From NCBI GenBank assembly GCA_963721075.1, contig CAVRHV010000013.1:186001-250000 (forward strand): a stretch of DNA of 64,000 bases. The letters are read 5' to 3'. The position numbers and the translations under genes are program-made. This DNA is from DATFVA01 sp963721075. Its GTDB lineage: Bacteria > Bacteroidota > Ignavibacteria > Ignavibacteriales > Ignavibacteriaceae. Below are positions 18,098 to 26,636 of this stretch, in pieces. How positions within the stretch are numbered: position 1 is the first letter of the stretch; each line of letters begins with the position of its first letter. The notes beneath the pieces were generated by a model. It had not been told where the DNA came from and did not search any database. It saw nothing but the letters and a program-made list of their open reading frames with translations.

Positions 18098-19081
18098 TTA
18101 CGGGACTTCAATCTTATTCAGAATTTCCTGTATAATGTATTCCGGAGTAATCTCCTCTGCTTCAGCTTCATACGTAACCGCAACTCTGTGCCGCATAACA
18201 TCGAGGCATATTGCACGTACATCTTCAGGTATTACATAACCTCGTCTTTTAATAAAAGCCATAGCCTTTGCACCAAGTGCAAGATTAATTGTTGCACGCG
18301 GGGATCCGCCGTATGAAATAAGGTCTGTAAGATTATTTAATCCGAATTCCTTCGGCGAACGGGTTGCAAAGACAATATCGAGGATATATTTCTCAATCTT
18401 CTCATCAACGTAAACATCGTGCACCAGGTTTCTTGCTTTAAGAATTTCTTCAGGAGAAATAACCGGATTTATTTTATCTTCAACCAGGTTTACATTATTG
18501 CGCATAATCTTTAGTTCTTCATCGCGTGAGGGATAGGATATTTTTACCTTCAACATAAAACGGTCGACCTGCGCTTCAGGAAGCGGATATGTTCCTTCCT
18601 GCTCAATCGGGTTCTGGGTCGCAAGTACAAGGAATGGTTCCTCAAGGTAGAAAGTTTCTTCACCGATTGTAACCTGGCGCTCCTGCATAGCCTCAAGGAG
18701 AGCACTCTGCACTTTTGCAGGGGCACGGTTTATTTCATCAGCGAGAATAAAATTAGCAAAGAGAGGACCTTTGCGGATGAAGAAATTGCCTTCCTTCTGG
18801 TTGTAGATCATTGTGCCGACGAGATCGGCCGGAAGTAAGTCGGGTGTAAACTGTATACGCTGAAACTTAGCTTTCATTGCAGCGGAAAGCGATTTGATAG
18901 CAAGAGTTTTCGCCAGTCCCGGCACTCCTTCAAGCAGAATATGTCCGTTACCGAGGAGACCTACAATTAATCTCTCGACCATCGCCTTTTGTCCCACGAT
19001 AACCTTGCCGATTTCGCTCATCAGCAGATCTATAAATGCGCTTTCCTGTTTGATTTTTTCATTAAGAGCAGAAATATCCAA
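18098..19081 (-). CDS. moxR: MoxR family AAA+ ATPase
   Basis: A 327-residue AAA+ ATPase of the MoxR subfamily. Walker A is LEGVPGLAKTL, Walker B FILADEINRAP, followed by ALLEAMQERQVTIGEE, sensor 1 LATQNPIEQEGTYPLPEAQVDRF and the lid GGSPRATINL. Such proteins are chaperone-like and act with VWA proteins, here the DUF58/BatA/BatB products. The start is TTG with GAGG 8 nt upstream. It is the first gene of the operon. Confidence 0.95.
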   Translation of the reverse strand: MDISALNEKIKQESAFIDLLMSEIGKVIVGQKAMVERLIVGLLGNGHILLEGVPGLAKTLAIKSLSAAMKAKFQRIQFTPDLLPADLVGTMIYNQKEGNFFIRKGPLFANFILADEINRAPAKVQSALLEAMQERQVTIGEETFYLEEPFLVLATQNPIEQEGTYPLPEAQVDRFMLKVKISYPSRDEELKIMRNNVNLVEDKINPVISPEEILKARNLVHDVYVDEKIEKYILDIVFATRSPKEFGLNNLTDLISYGGSPRATINLALGAKAMAFIKRRGYVIPEDVRAICLDVMRHRVAVTYEAEAEEITPEYIIQEILNKIEVP

Positions 19082-19167
19082 GTTTTACCTCATCATTTTT
19101 TGAAATTCATTTAAAATAGATAAGCAAAAAAATATACTTTATACCCGGTAGTCAGATTAGACGGTTT

Positions 19168-19199
19168 CAAACATAAAAATGTTGCATTTCTTTTGCAAA
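19168..19199 (-). promoter_or_regulatory. Bacteroidetes-type promoter for the moxR-bat operon
   Basis: On the minus strand TATGTTTG (consensus TAnnTTTG at -7) is preceded by TTTG 20 nt upstream (consensus -33 element). Both match the sigma-ABfr promoter described for Bacteroides and Flavobacterium. The site is about 90 bp upstream of the moxR start. Confidence 0.5.
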
Positions 19200-19341
19200 A
19201 AAGTACCTGTACCGGAAAAATTTTGGTATTATTTCTTTACGACCCACGACAAAGATATTTAGTCTCATTTTAAATTATTTGTTATGATCTTACTGATACA
19301 ATTCGGCAGATTCCGGATGGGAAATACCTTCCAAAGAGTAT

Positions 19342-19407
19342 CTGAAAACGATCTGAATACGATCTGAAAACGTTCTGAATACGCTCTGAATACGATGTGA
19401 ATACGCA
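19342..19407. repeat. 11-bp tandem repeat, six units
   Basis: Six contiguous units of the form CTGAAWACGNT (units: ctgaaaacgat, ctgaatacgat, ctgaaaacgtt, ctgaatacgct, ctgaatacgat, gtgaatacgca). The region between the moxR promoter and the RNA methyltransferase gene has no convincing coding frame. The 11-bp period is close to one DNA helical turn, so each unit presents the same face of the helix. The rest of this 430-bp gap holds the moxR promoter and A/T-rich sequence. Confidence 0.8.
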
Positions 19408-19514
19408 TAAAATATATAATTATTGCATACGCATTACCGGCGGAGCTTATATATTTCCTCACAATTTATCCGGAAGAGAAGTTAAGAAAACGGGATAATT
19501 ATCGTATGAAAGTT

Positions 19515-20687
19515 TTATGCTACCCGGAATACCGCGAATTTGAGATAGGCAGTTTCCGGCATTGACGGTAATCTGGGGTGGTCTAACGAGGCGCCATTAA
19601 AATATATCTGCTGAATCTTTCTCTCTGATTTCATTGCGGCCTGGTTAACAATTTGTATAAAATCATTCTCTGCAATATGATGGGAACAGGAGGAGGTAAC
19701 AAGGTATCCGTTTTGCTTCACCACCTGCAAAGCAAGTTTATTCAATCTTTCGTATCCTTTTTTTGCAACGGGAACAGATTTTCTGTTCTTCGCGAAAGCG
19801 GGAGGATCGATCATCACAACATCGAAGAAATTTTTTTCATTTATACATTTTTCGAGATAATCGAATACATCGAATGTAATAAAACCTGACTCAGAGGTTA
19901 ACCCATTAAGCTTGAAATTATTTTCGGCACTCATAATTTCATTTGAGGAAGAATCGACGAAAGTGACCGAAGCTGCTCCTGCCTTAGAAGCATGCAGACC
20001 AAATCCGCCCGAATTACAAAAAGCATCAAGCACATTTTTTGACTGCGATAACTTTTCAATAAAGAACCTGTTGTCAGACTGATCAAAATAGAAACCGGTT
20101 TTCTGTCCTTTTCCAAAGTTAATTTCGTATTGGAGTGAGCCGTCACTTATTACTTCACTCTTCATTTCACCAAGGTATACCTTATTTTCAGCGGGAATCC
20201 CTTCAAGTTTTCTGAAATAATCTTCGTTCTTTGTGAAGATATTTTCGGCCGAGAAATCATTCTTAAGGATTTCGATGAGCAGATCAATATTATTTTCCAT
20301 ACCGGCAGAATAAACCTGCAGCACGAAAGTATTATTATACTTATCAATGATCAATCCAGGCAGATAATCGCTCTCACTAAATACCATCCTGAAAGAATCA
20401 CGGTCAGGGTAGAGATTTTTTCTGAGTCTGTAGGCGGCCGTAAGCCTGGAGCGGAGCAGAGCTTTTAAATTATCTGCTTTTTCTGAAGATATTATACGTA
20501 CGGCAATGAGGGAATTCCTGTTATAAAATCCGGTACCGAGGAAATTATTTCTGGAATCGAATACTTCAACTAAAGCACCGTTTTGCGGGTCTCCTTCAGA
20601 AGCGGCGATCTCATTGCTGAAGATCCACAGGTGTCCTGTTTTTAACCTTCGTTCTTCATTCTTTTTAAGTTGTATCCTGTCATTCAT
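19515..20687 (-). CDS. Class I SAM-dependent rRNA methyltransferase, RlmI-like
   Basis: A 390-residue methyltransferase. An N-terminal PUA domain (RIQLKKNEERRLKTGHLWIF) is followed by an EEHD-like linker and a Rossmann methyltransferase domain with motif I VLDAFCNSGGFGLHA, motif IV VVMIDPPAFAKNRKSV and TSSCSHHI. This matches the RlmI/YccW family, which makes 5-methylcytosine in 23S rRNA (position 1962 in Escherichia coli). Length and domain order agree with the family. It is transcribed divergently from the following plus-strand group. Confidence 0.88.
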   Translation of the reverse strand: MNDRIQLKKNEERRLKTGHLWIFSNEIAASEGDPQNGALVEVFDSRNNFLGTGFYNRNSLIAVRIISSEKADNLKALLRSRLTAAYRLRKNLYPDRDSFRMVFSESDYLPGLIIDKYNNTFVLQVYSAGMENNIDLLIEILKNDFSAENIFTKNEDYFRKLEGIPAENKVYLGEMKSEVISDGSLQYEINFGKGQKTGFYFDQSDNRFFIEKLSQSKNVLDAFCNSGGFGLHASKAGAASVTFVDSSSNEIMSAENNFKLNGLTSESGFITFDVFDYLEKCINEKNFFDVVMIDPPAFAKNRKSVPVAKKGYERLNKLALQVVKQNGYLVTSSCSHHIAENDFIQIVNQAAMKSERKIQQIYFNGASLDHPRLPSMPETAYLKFAVFRVA

Positions 20688-20843
20688 AGGGTTGCGTATT
20701 ATTTGTATTTTTGTTTGTATTAAGATATGAATAATAAGGCTTTAGTGAAAAGGCGATTTATGAAATTGAGACAATGCCGGATTACTACGCGGTCTGCCAT
20801 TTTGTCATACTTGTTGAATATTTTAACGGAGAGGAAATAGCAA

Positions 20844-21149
20844 ATGAAGGTATTAGTTGATTTATGTGTGGTACCAATAGGTGTGGGAGTATCGGTTTCT
20901 CCCTATATAGCGAAGTGTGAAAAGATACTTAAGGATGCGGGATTAAAAACAATACTCCATTCTTACGGAACGAACATCGAAGGTGAATGGGATGATGTTT
21001 TTACGGCAATAAAAAAATGTCATCAGGAAATTCATGAGATGGGAGTCCCGAGGATCTCTACTACAATCAGGCTGGGAACAAGAACAGACAGAGACCAGAC
21101 GATGGCCGATAAAATAAAAAGTGTTCAGCAGAAACTGGAAAATCTATAG
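20844..21149 (+). CDS. MTH1187/YqgV-like thiamine-binding (DUF77) protein
   Basis: A 101-residue ferredoxin-like protein. MKVLVDLCVVPIGVGVSVSP and LHSYGTNIEGEWDDVFTAIKKCHQEIHEMGVPRISTTIRLGTRTD are diagnostic of the MTH1187/YkoF-type family; a YkoF member binds thiamine, but the function in most species is uncertain. GGAGAGG lies 10 nt upstream of the ATG. It is the first gene of a small plus-strand group. Confidence 0.88.
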   Translation: MKVLVDLCVVPIGVGVSVSPYIAKCEKILKDAGLKTILHSYGTNIEGEWDDVFTAIKKCHQEIHEMGVPRISTTIRLGTRTDRDQTMADKIKSVQQKLENL

Positions 21150-21167
21150 ACTGCTTATTTTATAAGG

Positions 21168-22028
21168 ATGGGAAAAGCAAAAAACAGCAGAAGCTTCCCT
21201 GTTTACGGATGGACAGGATTGATACTGGTAATAGTATTCTGGTACCTGAACTGGTTTCTTACAGGACTAAGAACCGACTGGGCATTCTTTCCTCTGTGGC
21301 TGGGTTTCTGTCTTACCGTTGACGGACTGGTTTACTTACGCAAAGGAACTTCTCTGATAAAAAGAAGCGTACGTAAGTATATCCTGCTGTTCGTAATATC
21401 GGCTCCGGTCTGGTGGCTTTTTGAACTGTTCAATTCATTCACGCACAACTGGATCTATGACGGAAAGCAGTACTTCACTGACCTGCAGTTCTTCATTCTC
21501 GCATCAATAAGTTTTTCAACAGTAATACCCGCAGTTTTCGAAGCATCCGAGCTGGCGGGTACTTTCAAATGGATAAGAGACCTCAAACCCTACAGGAAGC
21601 TTAAGCCGTCAGATAAGGTGACGGGCTGGTTCATATTTCTCGGAATTCTTACTCTGGTACTGGAGCTTCTTTTCCCTAAAGTATTTTATCCCTTCATCTG
21701 GATAACTGTGTATTTTCTTGTTGAACCGGTTAATATTAAGATGAATAACCGAAATCTTCTAATGTATACCGGGGATGGCAACTGGAAACCTGTAGTCGCT
21801 TTATGGATCGGCTGCCTGATTTGCGCTTTTTTCTGGGAGATGTGGAATTACTATTCTTACCCGAAATGGAATTACTATCTGCCTATGGTAAACTTCCTGC
21901 ACGTATTTGAAATGCCGCTGTTGGGTTACATAGGGTATCTACCCTTCTCACTTGAGCTTTTTGCCGTGTATCACTTAATTATTGGTATGTTTGGTGATAA
22001 AGAGCAAAAGTTCGTGGAACCGGTATAA
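21168..22028 (+). CDS. Integral membrane protein of unknown function
   Basis: A 286-residue polytopic protein with about seven or eight hydrophobic segments and many Trp and Tyr residues (GLILVIVFWYLNWFLTG, WAFFPLWLGFCLTVDGLVYL, ILLFVISAPVWWLFELFNS, GWFIFLGILTLVLELLFP, VVALWIGCLICAFFWEMW). Conserved-looking polar positions include ELFN and EMWNYYSYPKWNYY. I do not recognise a characterised family. It follows the thiamine-binding-like protein by 18 bp and is probably cotranscribed. Confidence 0.7.
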   Translation: MGKAKNSRSFPVYGWTGLILVIVFWYLNWFLTGLRTDWAFFPLWLGFCLTVDGLVYLRKGTSLIKRSVRKYILLFVISAPVWWLFELFNSFTHNWIYDGKQYFTDLQFFILASISFSTVIPAVFEASELAGTFKWIRDLKPYRKLKPSDKVTGWFIFLGILTLVLELLFPKVFYPFIWITVYFLVEPVNIKMNNRNLLMYTGDGNWKPVVALWIGCLICAFFWEMWNYYSYPKWNYYLPMVNFLHVFEMPLLGYIGYLPFSLELFAVYHLIIGMFGDKEQKFVEPV

Positions 22029-22064
22029 AGCTTTATTTTACGAAATGAATAAGAAGGAAATTTA

Positions 22065-22722
22065 ATGGCTGGTTATAAAGGAATAATTTTCGATATGGAC
22101 GGAACCCTTACTTCAACAAATGATCTGATTTTTGCTTCTTTTAATTTTATTACTGAAAAATACCTCGGGAAGACATTTACTCCCAAGGAGATCGTAAGCT
22201 GGTTCGGCCCCACCGAGGATGTAATATTAAAGGAATTCTGCGGTGATAACTATGAAAAAGCAAGGGAGGAATACTACAAATTCTATTCTGATAATCATCA
22301 TATGGCTGACATTTACCCGGGTATGAAGGAAATTCTTGAAAAACTGAAATCGCAGGGAGTATTACTTTCTATTTATACGGGAAAAGGAAGAGAAGCAGCC
22401 ATCATAACTCTAAAAAAAATAGGCATTTACGACTTCTTTGACCTTAATAATTACCGGAGATGAGGTAAAAGAACACAAACCTTCTCCCGAAGGTATAGAG
22501 ATTTTTCTGGAAAAATTTAACCTGAAGAAGGAAAATGTGATCATGGTCGGGGATTCACCTTCCGATGTGAAGGCCGCACACGCAGCAGGGGTTAAAGTAG
22601 CCTCAGTTCTGTGGGATAGTCTTGCAAAAGATCACGTTTTAAAGATGGACAGCGATTTTGTGTTCAACACCGTAGCGGAATTAAAAGATTTTTTGTTATT
22701 TGGCTCCCGACCCACTCCTTAG
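22065..22722 (+). CDS. HAD superfamily phosphatase, phosphoglycolate phosphatase-like (one frameshift)
   Basis: Hydrolase of the HAD family. Motif I is IIFDMDGTLTSTNDL (nucleophile Asp), motif II LSIYTGKGR (Ser/Thr position), and motifs III/IV are HKPSPEGI and VIMVGDSPSDVKAA. The cap domain is of the C1 type used by phosphoglycolate phosphatase and pyrophosphatase PpaX. The last third lies in the next frame because of an extra A in the pair at 22446-22447; removing it gives a continuous IYDFFDLIITGDEVKEHKP and about 218 residues, the usual length. Substrate is uncertain. Confidence 0.88.
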
Positions 22723-22824
22723 TCTCCTCCCCCATATAAATCTAAATTTTAGTTTTGAGGGAGGGGCTTGTTTTATTTAAGATTGAAGATTTAATATTGA
22801 TTATTGATTATTGAATATTGAGAA

Positions 22825-24174
22825 TTACTGACCTCCGAACTGGAATGGATATACGAAATAGACCCGGGGTTCGATTCGCTTCTGAGGAAGATAATCGATT
22901 ATATTTTTATCGTTATCGTAAACGGGGGTAAATGTCCAGTCATATACAATTGACACTACGAGGAAATCAACAGGTTTATAACCTATCTCAAAGAACAGAT
23001 ACGATTTATCATCAAGCTTAAAGATAGCGGTTTCATTTCCGATATTAATTTTATCATAACCCGCTCTTAAAAGGAACGGAGCATCTTCGGGAGCAATCTC
23101 GGAATAAAGATGAAGTACACCGCTCATAGGAGTTTTATCGAGACGCTGATAACTGCCTACAATATCGAATATCCCTAATACATTTACGCCAAGTTCACCG
23201 AATATTCCGTTGTCGGCATTCTCATTTAATTCCAGCCGCTGAATCTTACTGTGTACTGTGCCCGACTGACCGAGCTGGAAACGATTAATTTCATAAAGAG
23301 GACCAAAGTAGGAAGGCAGATAATGCTTCTGATTGAATCTTCTCTCAAGCTTTGCGTGAGCGCTGATCAAACCAAAGGGATTGAGCTCCCCGAGTATACC
23401 CGTAGCAACGCCGCTGCCGTAATCGAGAATTTTGGCATAATCGGCGTAAAGTTCCAGGTTAAACATTTCGGATTTCAGCAGGGGCAGTCCTATATCAGCA
23501 CCAATTATATTCACAGAACCTTTATCGTCCGTTGCTGTGAAGTTATCCGTAGCCGGATTATAATCTCCCGCAATTACTCCTGCTTTTTTATTATAGTCGC
23601 CGGCGTAAGAGATACCTACCTCAAGATTACCTAAAATCGGAATCGGTGCAAGAGAAGTAAACTGAAGAGGGCGCACATAGCCTCTTAAACCCAGAATGCC
23701 GGCTTCTGAAAAAGATGAGTAAATAGATTCAAATCCCATCTGGCCGAAGTCGATGTCGAGTATTAGTCCTGTTTTCCTTGCATCGATAGTCGGACTATTA
23801 TTATATGCATACATTATACTTCCATGTCCAAGCGTATAATAATCAAGCGCACCAAGCTTTGCATATACAGGATCATTCTTAAATCCATACCGCACATAGC
23901 GGATCACGCTTAGGTAGTCGGAGAAGGTATTAAAATTTTCTTTACGAAGGTTCCCGTTTTTATCTACATCCAGCATAAGATCAAGGCCCACACCGACATT
24001 TGCGAACGATATTTCAGGAGTAAAATGAAATGTATAATACAGTTCTCCGTCAATCCAGTTCAGTCCGAGTCCTCCCTGCAGCTTACCATGCTGCGGAAGC
24101 GGGTATTCATTAAACTGCGCCTTAGCCAGAAAGGAAAACAGAACGACCAGCAGAATAGTAAAGGATCTTTTCAT
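22825..24174 (-). CDS. Predicted outer membrane beta-barrel protein
   Basis: A protein of about 449 residues. MKRSFTILLVVLFSFLAKAQ is a signal peptide; the rest is rich in alternating aromatic and glycine strands (GKLQGGLGLNWIDGELYYTF, NVGVGLDLMLDVDKNG, SYLFFEIGYKPVDFLVVSIVYDW) and ends in YFVYPFQFGGQ, as in a transmembrane beta-barrel. No specific family recognised. The ATG is chosen because CGGGAG lies just upstream and the signal peptide starts there; the frame is open further upstream but without a signal. It is a single-gene unit. Confidence 0.72.
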   Translation of the reverse strand: MKRSFTILLVVLFSFLAKAQFNEYPLPQHGKLQGGLGLNWIDGELYYTFHFTPEISFANVGVGLDLMLDVDKNGNLRKENFNTFSDYLSVIRYVRYGFKNDPVYAKLGALDYYTLGHGSIMYAYNNSPTIDARKTGLILDIDFGQMGFESIYSSFSEAGILGLRGYVRPLQFTSLAPIPILGNLEVGISYAGDYNKKAGVIAGDYNPATDNFTATDDKGSVNIIGADIGLPLLKSEMFNLELYADYAKILDYGSGVATGILGELNPFGLISAHAKLERRFNQKHYLPSYFGPLYEINRFQLGQSGTVHSKIQRLELNENADNGIFGELGVNVLGIFDIVGSYQRLDKTPMSGVLHLYSEIAPEDAPFLLRAGYDKINIGNETAIFKLDDKSYLFFEIGYKPVDFLVVSIVYDWTFTPVYDNDKNIIDYLPQKRIEPRVYFVYPFQFGGQ

Positions 24175-24325
24175 TATGTACTCCCGGATAAAATTTTCAT
24201 TTTTTATTCCCGATAATATAATGATTTCAGATTTTATTGAAAGGAGTCGGTTAAGAGTTGTAATCCATATGTTCAACCCTTAGGGAATTGGTCGGGTACG
24301 GGCGGTTAAATATGCTGCAATAGTT

Positions 24326-24443
24326 GAGGCCGTCTCATAAATGTCATTCCGAATTTATTTCGGAATCTAATTATCCGATTCGAATCGGAATTAGAACCTG
24401 AAACCAGTTCAGGTTGACAATATCAGACTTTTGAGACAACCTC
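24326..24443. repeat. 118-bp MITE/REP-like element with terminal inverted repeats and three hairpins
   Basis: The ends GAGGCCGTCTCA and TGAGACAACCTC are inverted copies matching at 10 of 12 positions. Inside are three separate stem-loops: ATTCCGAA/TTCGGAAT at 24346-24366, the perfect palindrome TCCGATTCGAATCGGA at 24374-24389, and AACCTGAA/TTCAGGTT at 24395-24415. No coding capacity. It fills most of the gap between two minus-strand genes. Confidence 0.75.
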
Positions 24444-24558
24444 TATTACAAAAATCAGGGAAGATTTGGCTGGATGGGCAGAGGGATGTAACATGGTTAG
24501 AATAGGTTAACGTCTAACGGGTTATAATAAAAGTGGTTAGCTTAGAGGGTAAAATGGA

Positions 24559-25846
24559 TTACTTTCTGGCGAGCCAGACTTCGGGATTCTGATTTTCGCG
24601 TGAGTTCCAGATCTCAAAATGAAGAATTTTACCCTCAATGCTGTCGCCTACCTGTGCGATTACACTGCCCGGTTTAACTTTATCCCCTTCATTAACATAA
24701 ATCTCGGAAAGATGACTATAAACAGTTCGGTAATCTCCCTTATGAGTTACAATTACTACGCTGCCGTAGCCCGGAATCCAGTCGATTGCCGAAATAACAC
24801 CATCGCTGACGGCCTTAACATTTATATCTTTTGATGCAGCAATATCCACCCCGTAGTTAAGCATTACTGTGTTGGTTTTATTATTCCTGTTCTCACCGTA
24901 TTTTCTTATTATCTTTCCGTTGGCAACGGGCCAGTTCAGACGGCCTTTAAGAGATGAAAAAGAAGCAAAGTCGGAAGTTGAAAGATTAACATCATAAGCT
25001 GAAGATTCGCCAGTATTATTCTCGGCCTTTATATCCGACATATCTTCCGCCGGTCTTACGTCGCCTTTGAGCTTTTCCCTGGCCAGCCTGTCTGCTTCCT
25101 CTTTCTTTTTTCTTTCCGCTTCTGCGATCAGGTTTGTAATCAAACTTCTTATCTTTATCTCGGCCTGTTTCTTAGCCTCAATTTCCTTTTTTAATTCCGA
25201 TTTATCATGTTTTATAATTTTCAGAATCCTCTTCCGCTCATCGAGTCTGCTTAGCAGCGTACTCTCCTCTTTTTCCTTATGCGGCAGCCAGCTGTGCTTT
25301 TGCTTCTTTCTCTTTCTTTAATATCTCTTTTTCAACTATGAGCTGCTCTTTGCTCTCTTTAAGCTTTGCAATGTCTTTTGTTCTCTGTTCAGAAAACTTC
25401 TCAAGATATTTCAACCTCAGCAATGCCTGCTGAACAGAAGCTGCATCCACAACCATCTCAAGTTCATCCGGCTGACCATGCATATAAGCAGCTTTGATAT
25501 ACTTAGCATAGTTTTTCTGAAGCTGTTTAATTTCGTCTTCAAGCTGACTGATCTTTTGTTGACTCTCGCAGATCTTTGCTTCTTTCTGCTTTTCTTCGGT
25601 ACGGTATGAACCTATAAGCTTATTAAGCAGGAAACTCTGACGGCTGTAGTTTTCAATCGCTGAGAAGGATTCTTTCTCCTTCCTGGTTTTACTCTTCAGT
25701 TCAGTTTCGAGCGAAGTGATCTCATCTTTAATTGAGGAAAGCTGACCCTGCTTTGCTTTAATCTCCTCTTCCTGGGAGAAGAGTTTCCCTGAAGCAATGA
25801 GTACGATTACGAGAATAACAAAGTATTTGTAAAAAGTTCCGGTCAT
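24559..25846 (-). CDS. EnvC-like murein hydrolase activator (coiled coil plus M23 domain, one frameshift)
   Basis: A protein of about 428 residues. It has a signal peptide (KYFVILVIVLIASGKLFSQ), a long charged coiled coil from about residue 25 to 270, and a C-terminal LytM/M23 domain. Of the zinc ligands, the usual HxGxD is NYGVD, so the first His is Asn, while YSHLSEI and LHFEIW are kept. Such a degenerate LytM site is typical of EnvC, which activates amidases instead of cutting peptidoglycan. The frame changes inside the coiled coil at an extra base in the GG pair at 25283-25284; correcting it joins KAQLAAHKEKEE. It is the last gene of the envelope trio. Confidence 0.88.
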
Positions 25847-26636
25847 CAGATCTTAATTACTGCTGCGTCCTTTGGTATTTTGAAGTCGATATAGATATCA
25901 GGATTATTAGCTTCCATGTTCTTATAATTAATACTGATATGCTGGTTTTCCTGAGGCCGTTCGACCTCTATTTTATACGGAACAGGAACACCCTGCATGA
26001 GAGCTAAATTTAGAATAATCACCCTGAAGTGCAAGCTTGTTGCTGCTGTCCCACAGGTCATACTTTGTAATACCGAGCTCCCTTATATCCACTCTGTACT
26101 GGGTTCTGGTATTCATAACAGAATCTATATAGGTCAGCACATACTGGTCGTAGTCAACCTTATAGTCGTTCGGCACTTTATATAAGATTTCTTGTAAGGT
26201 TAACAGAGCCGATAAATGCATCTATAATATCGCTGAATGGAAGATCAATATGAAAGATATCCTGAAGACTCTCATTACTGGGGATTCCTTCATAGGCGGT
26301 ATTCTCCAGAGCATCATAAAAAACAAAATTCTCTTTGGTAACAAGTATCTGAGCAAGTTCTACACCGAACGGACCCATAATACTGAGGTAAATTGAATCA
26401 GGTTTATTTATAACCACCCTGAAGTTTGCACTGTTATTTATCCGGGGCGATCTGACGGCAATAGTTCCGTAACCTTCAAAACTCTTTATACGCCGTCTGT
26501 TTACCTCGAGTTTATTTATTAGCCTTTCGGATGGAAGGATCTCAATATCTTCATTCGGCTGGGAAGGAACACAGCCGCTGAATAATAAGGGAATTATTTC
26601 AATGAGCAGCAGGAAAGGGATTATGTACCTTTTCAA
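25846..26636 (-). CDS. DUF4292-like (LolA-fold) outer membrane lipoprotein (two frameshifts)
   Basis: A lipoprotein of about 262 residues after correction. The lipobox is LLFSGC. The body FEGYGTIAVRSPRINNSANFRVVINKPDSIYLSIMGPFG is typical of DUF4292, whose fold is thought to resemble the lipoprotein carrier LolA. Two extra bases split it: one in the GGTTAA run at 26198-26203 and one in the AAA at 26006-26008 (plus strand). Corrected, the tail runs SKLALMQGVPVPYKIEVERP to DFKIPKDAAVIKI. The start TTG overlaps the stop of the upstream TPR gene (TTGA). TPR, DUF4292 and EnvC in this order are a common Bacteroidetes envelope cluster. Confidence 0.78.

Noticed and set aside
19265..19462. 65-codon minus-strand frame covering the 11-bp repeat
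   Set aside because: No ribosome site and composition set by the repeat; the repeat array is the better description.
20727..20840. 37-codon open frame before the thiamine-binding-like gene, near a TATTTTTG motif
   Set aside because: No ribosome site and no recognisable features; basic composition typical of chance frames. The motif lacks a proper -33 partner.
22723..22824. CCTCCCCC...GGGAGGGG pairing after the HAD phosphatase as a terminator
   Set aside because: The two arms do not align over enough consecutive bases and no clean T-run follows.
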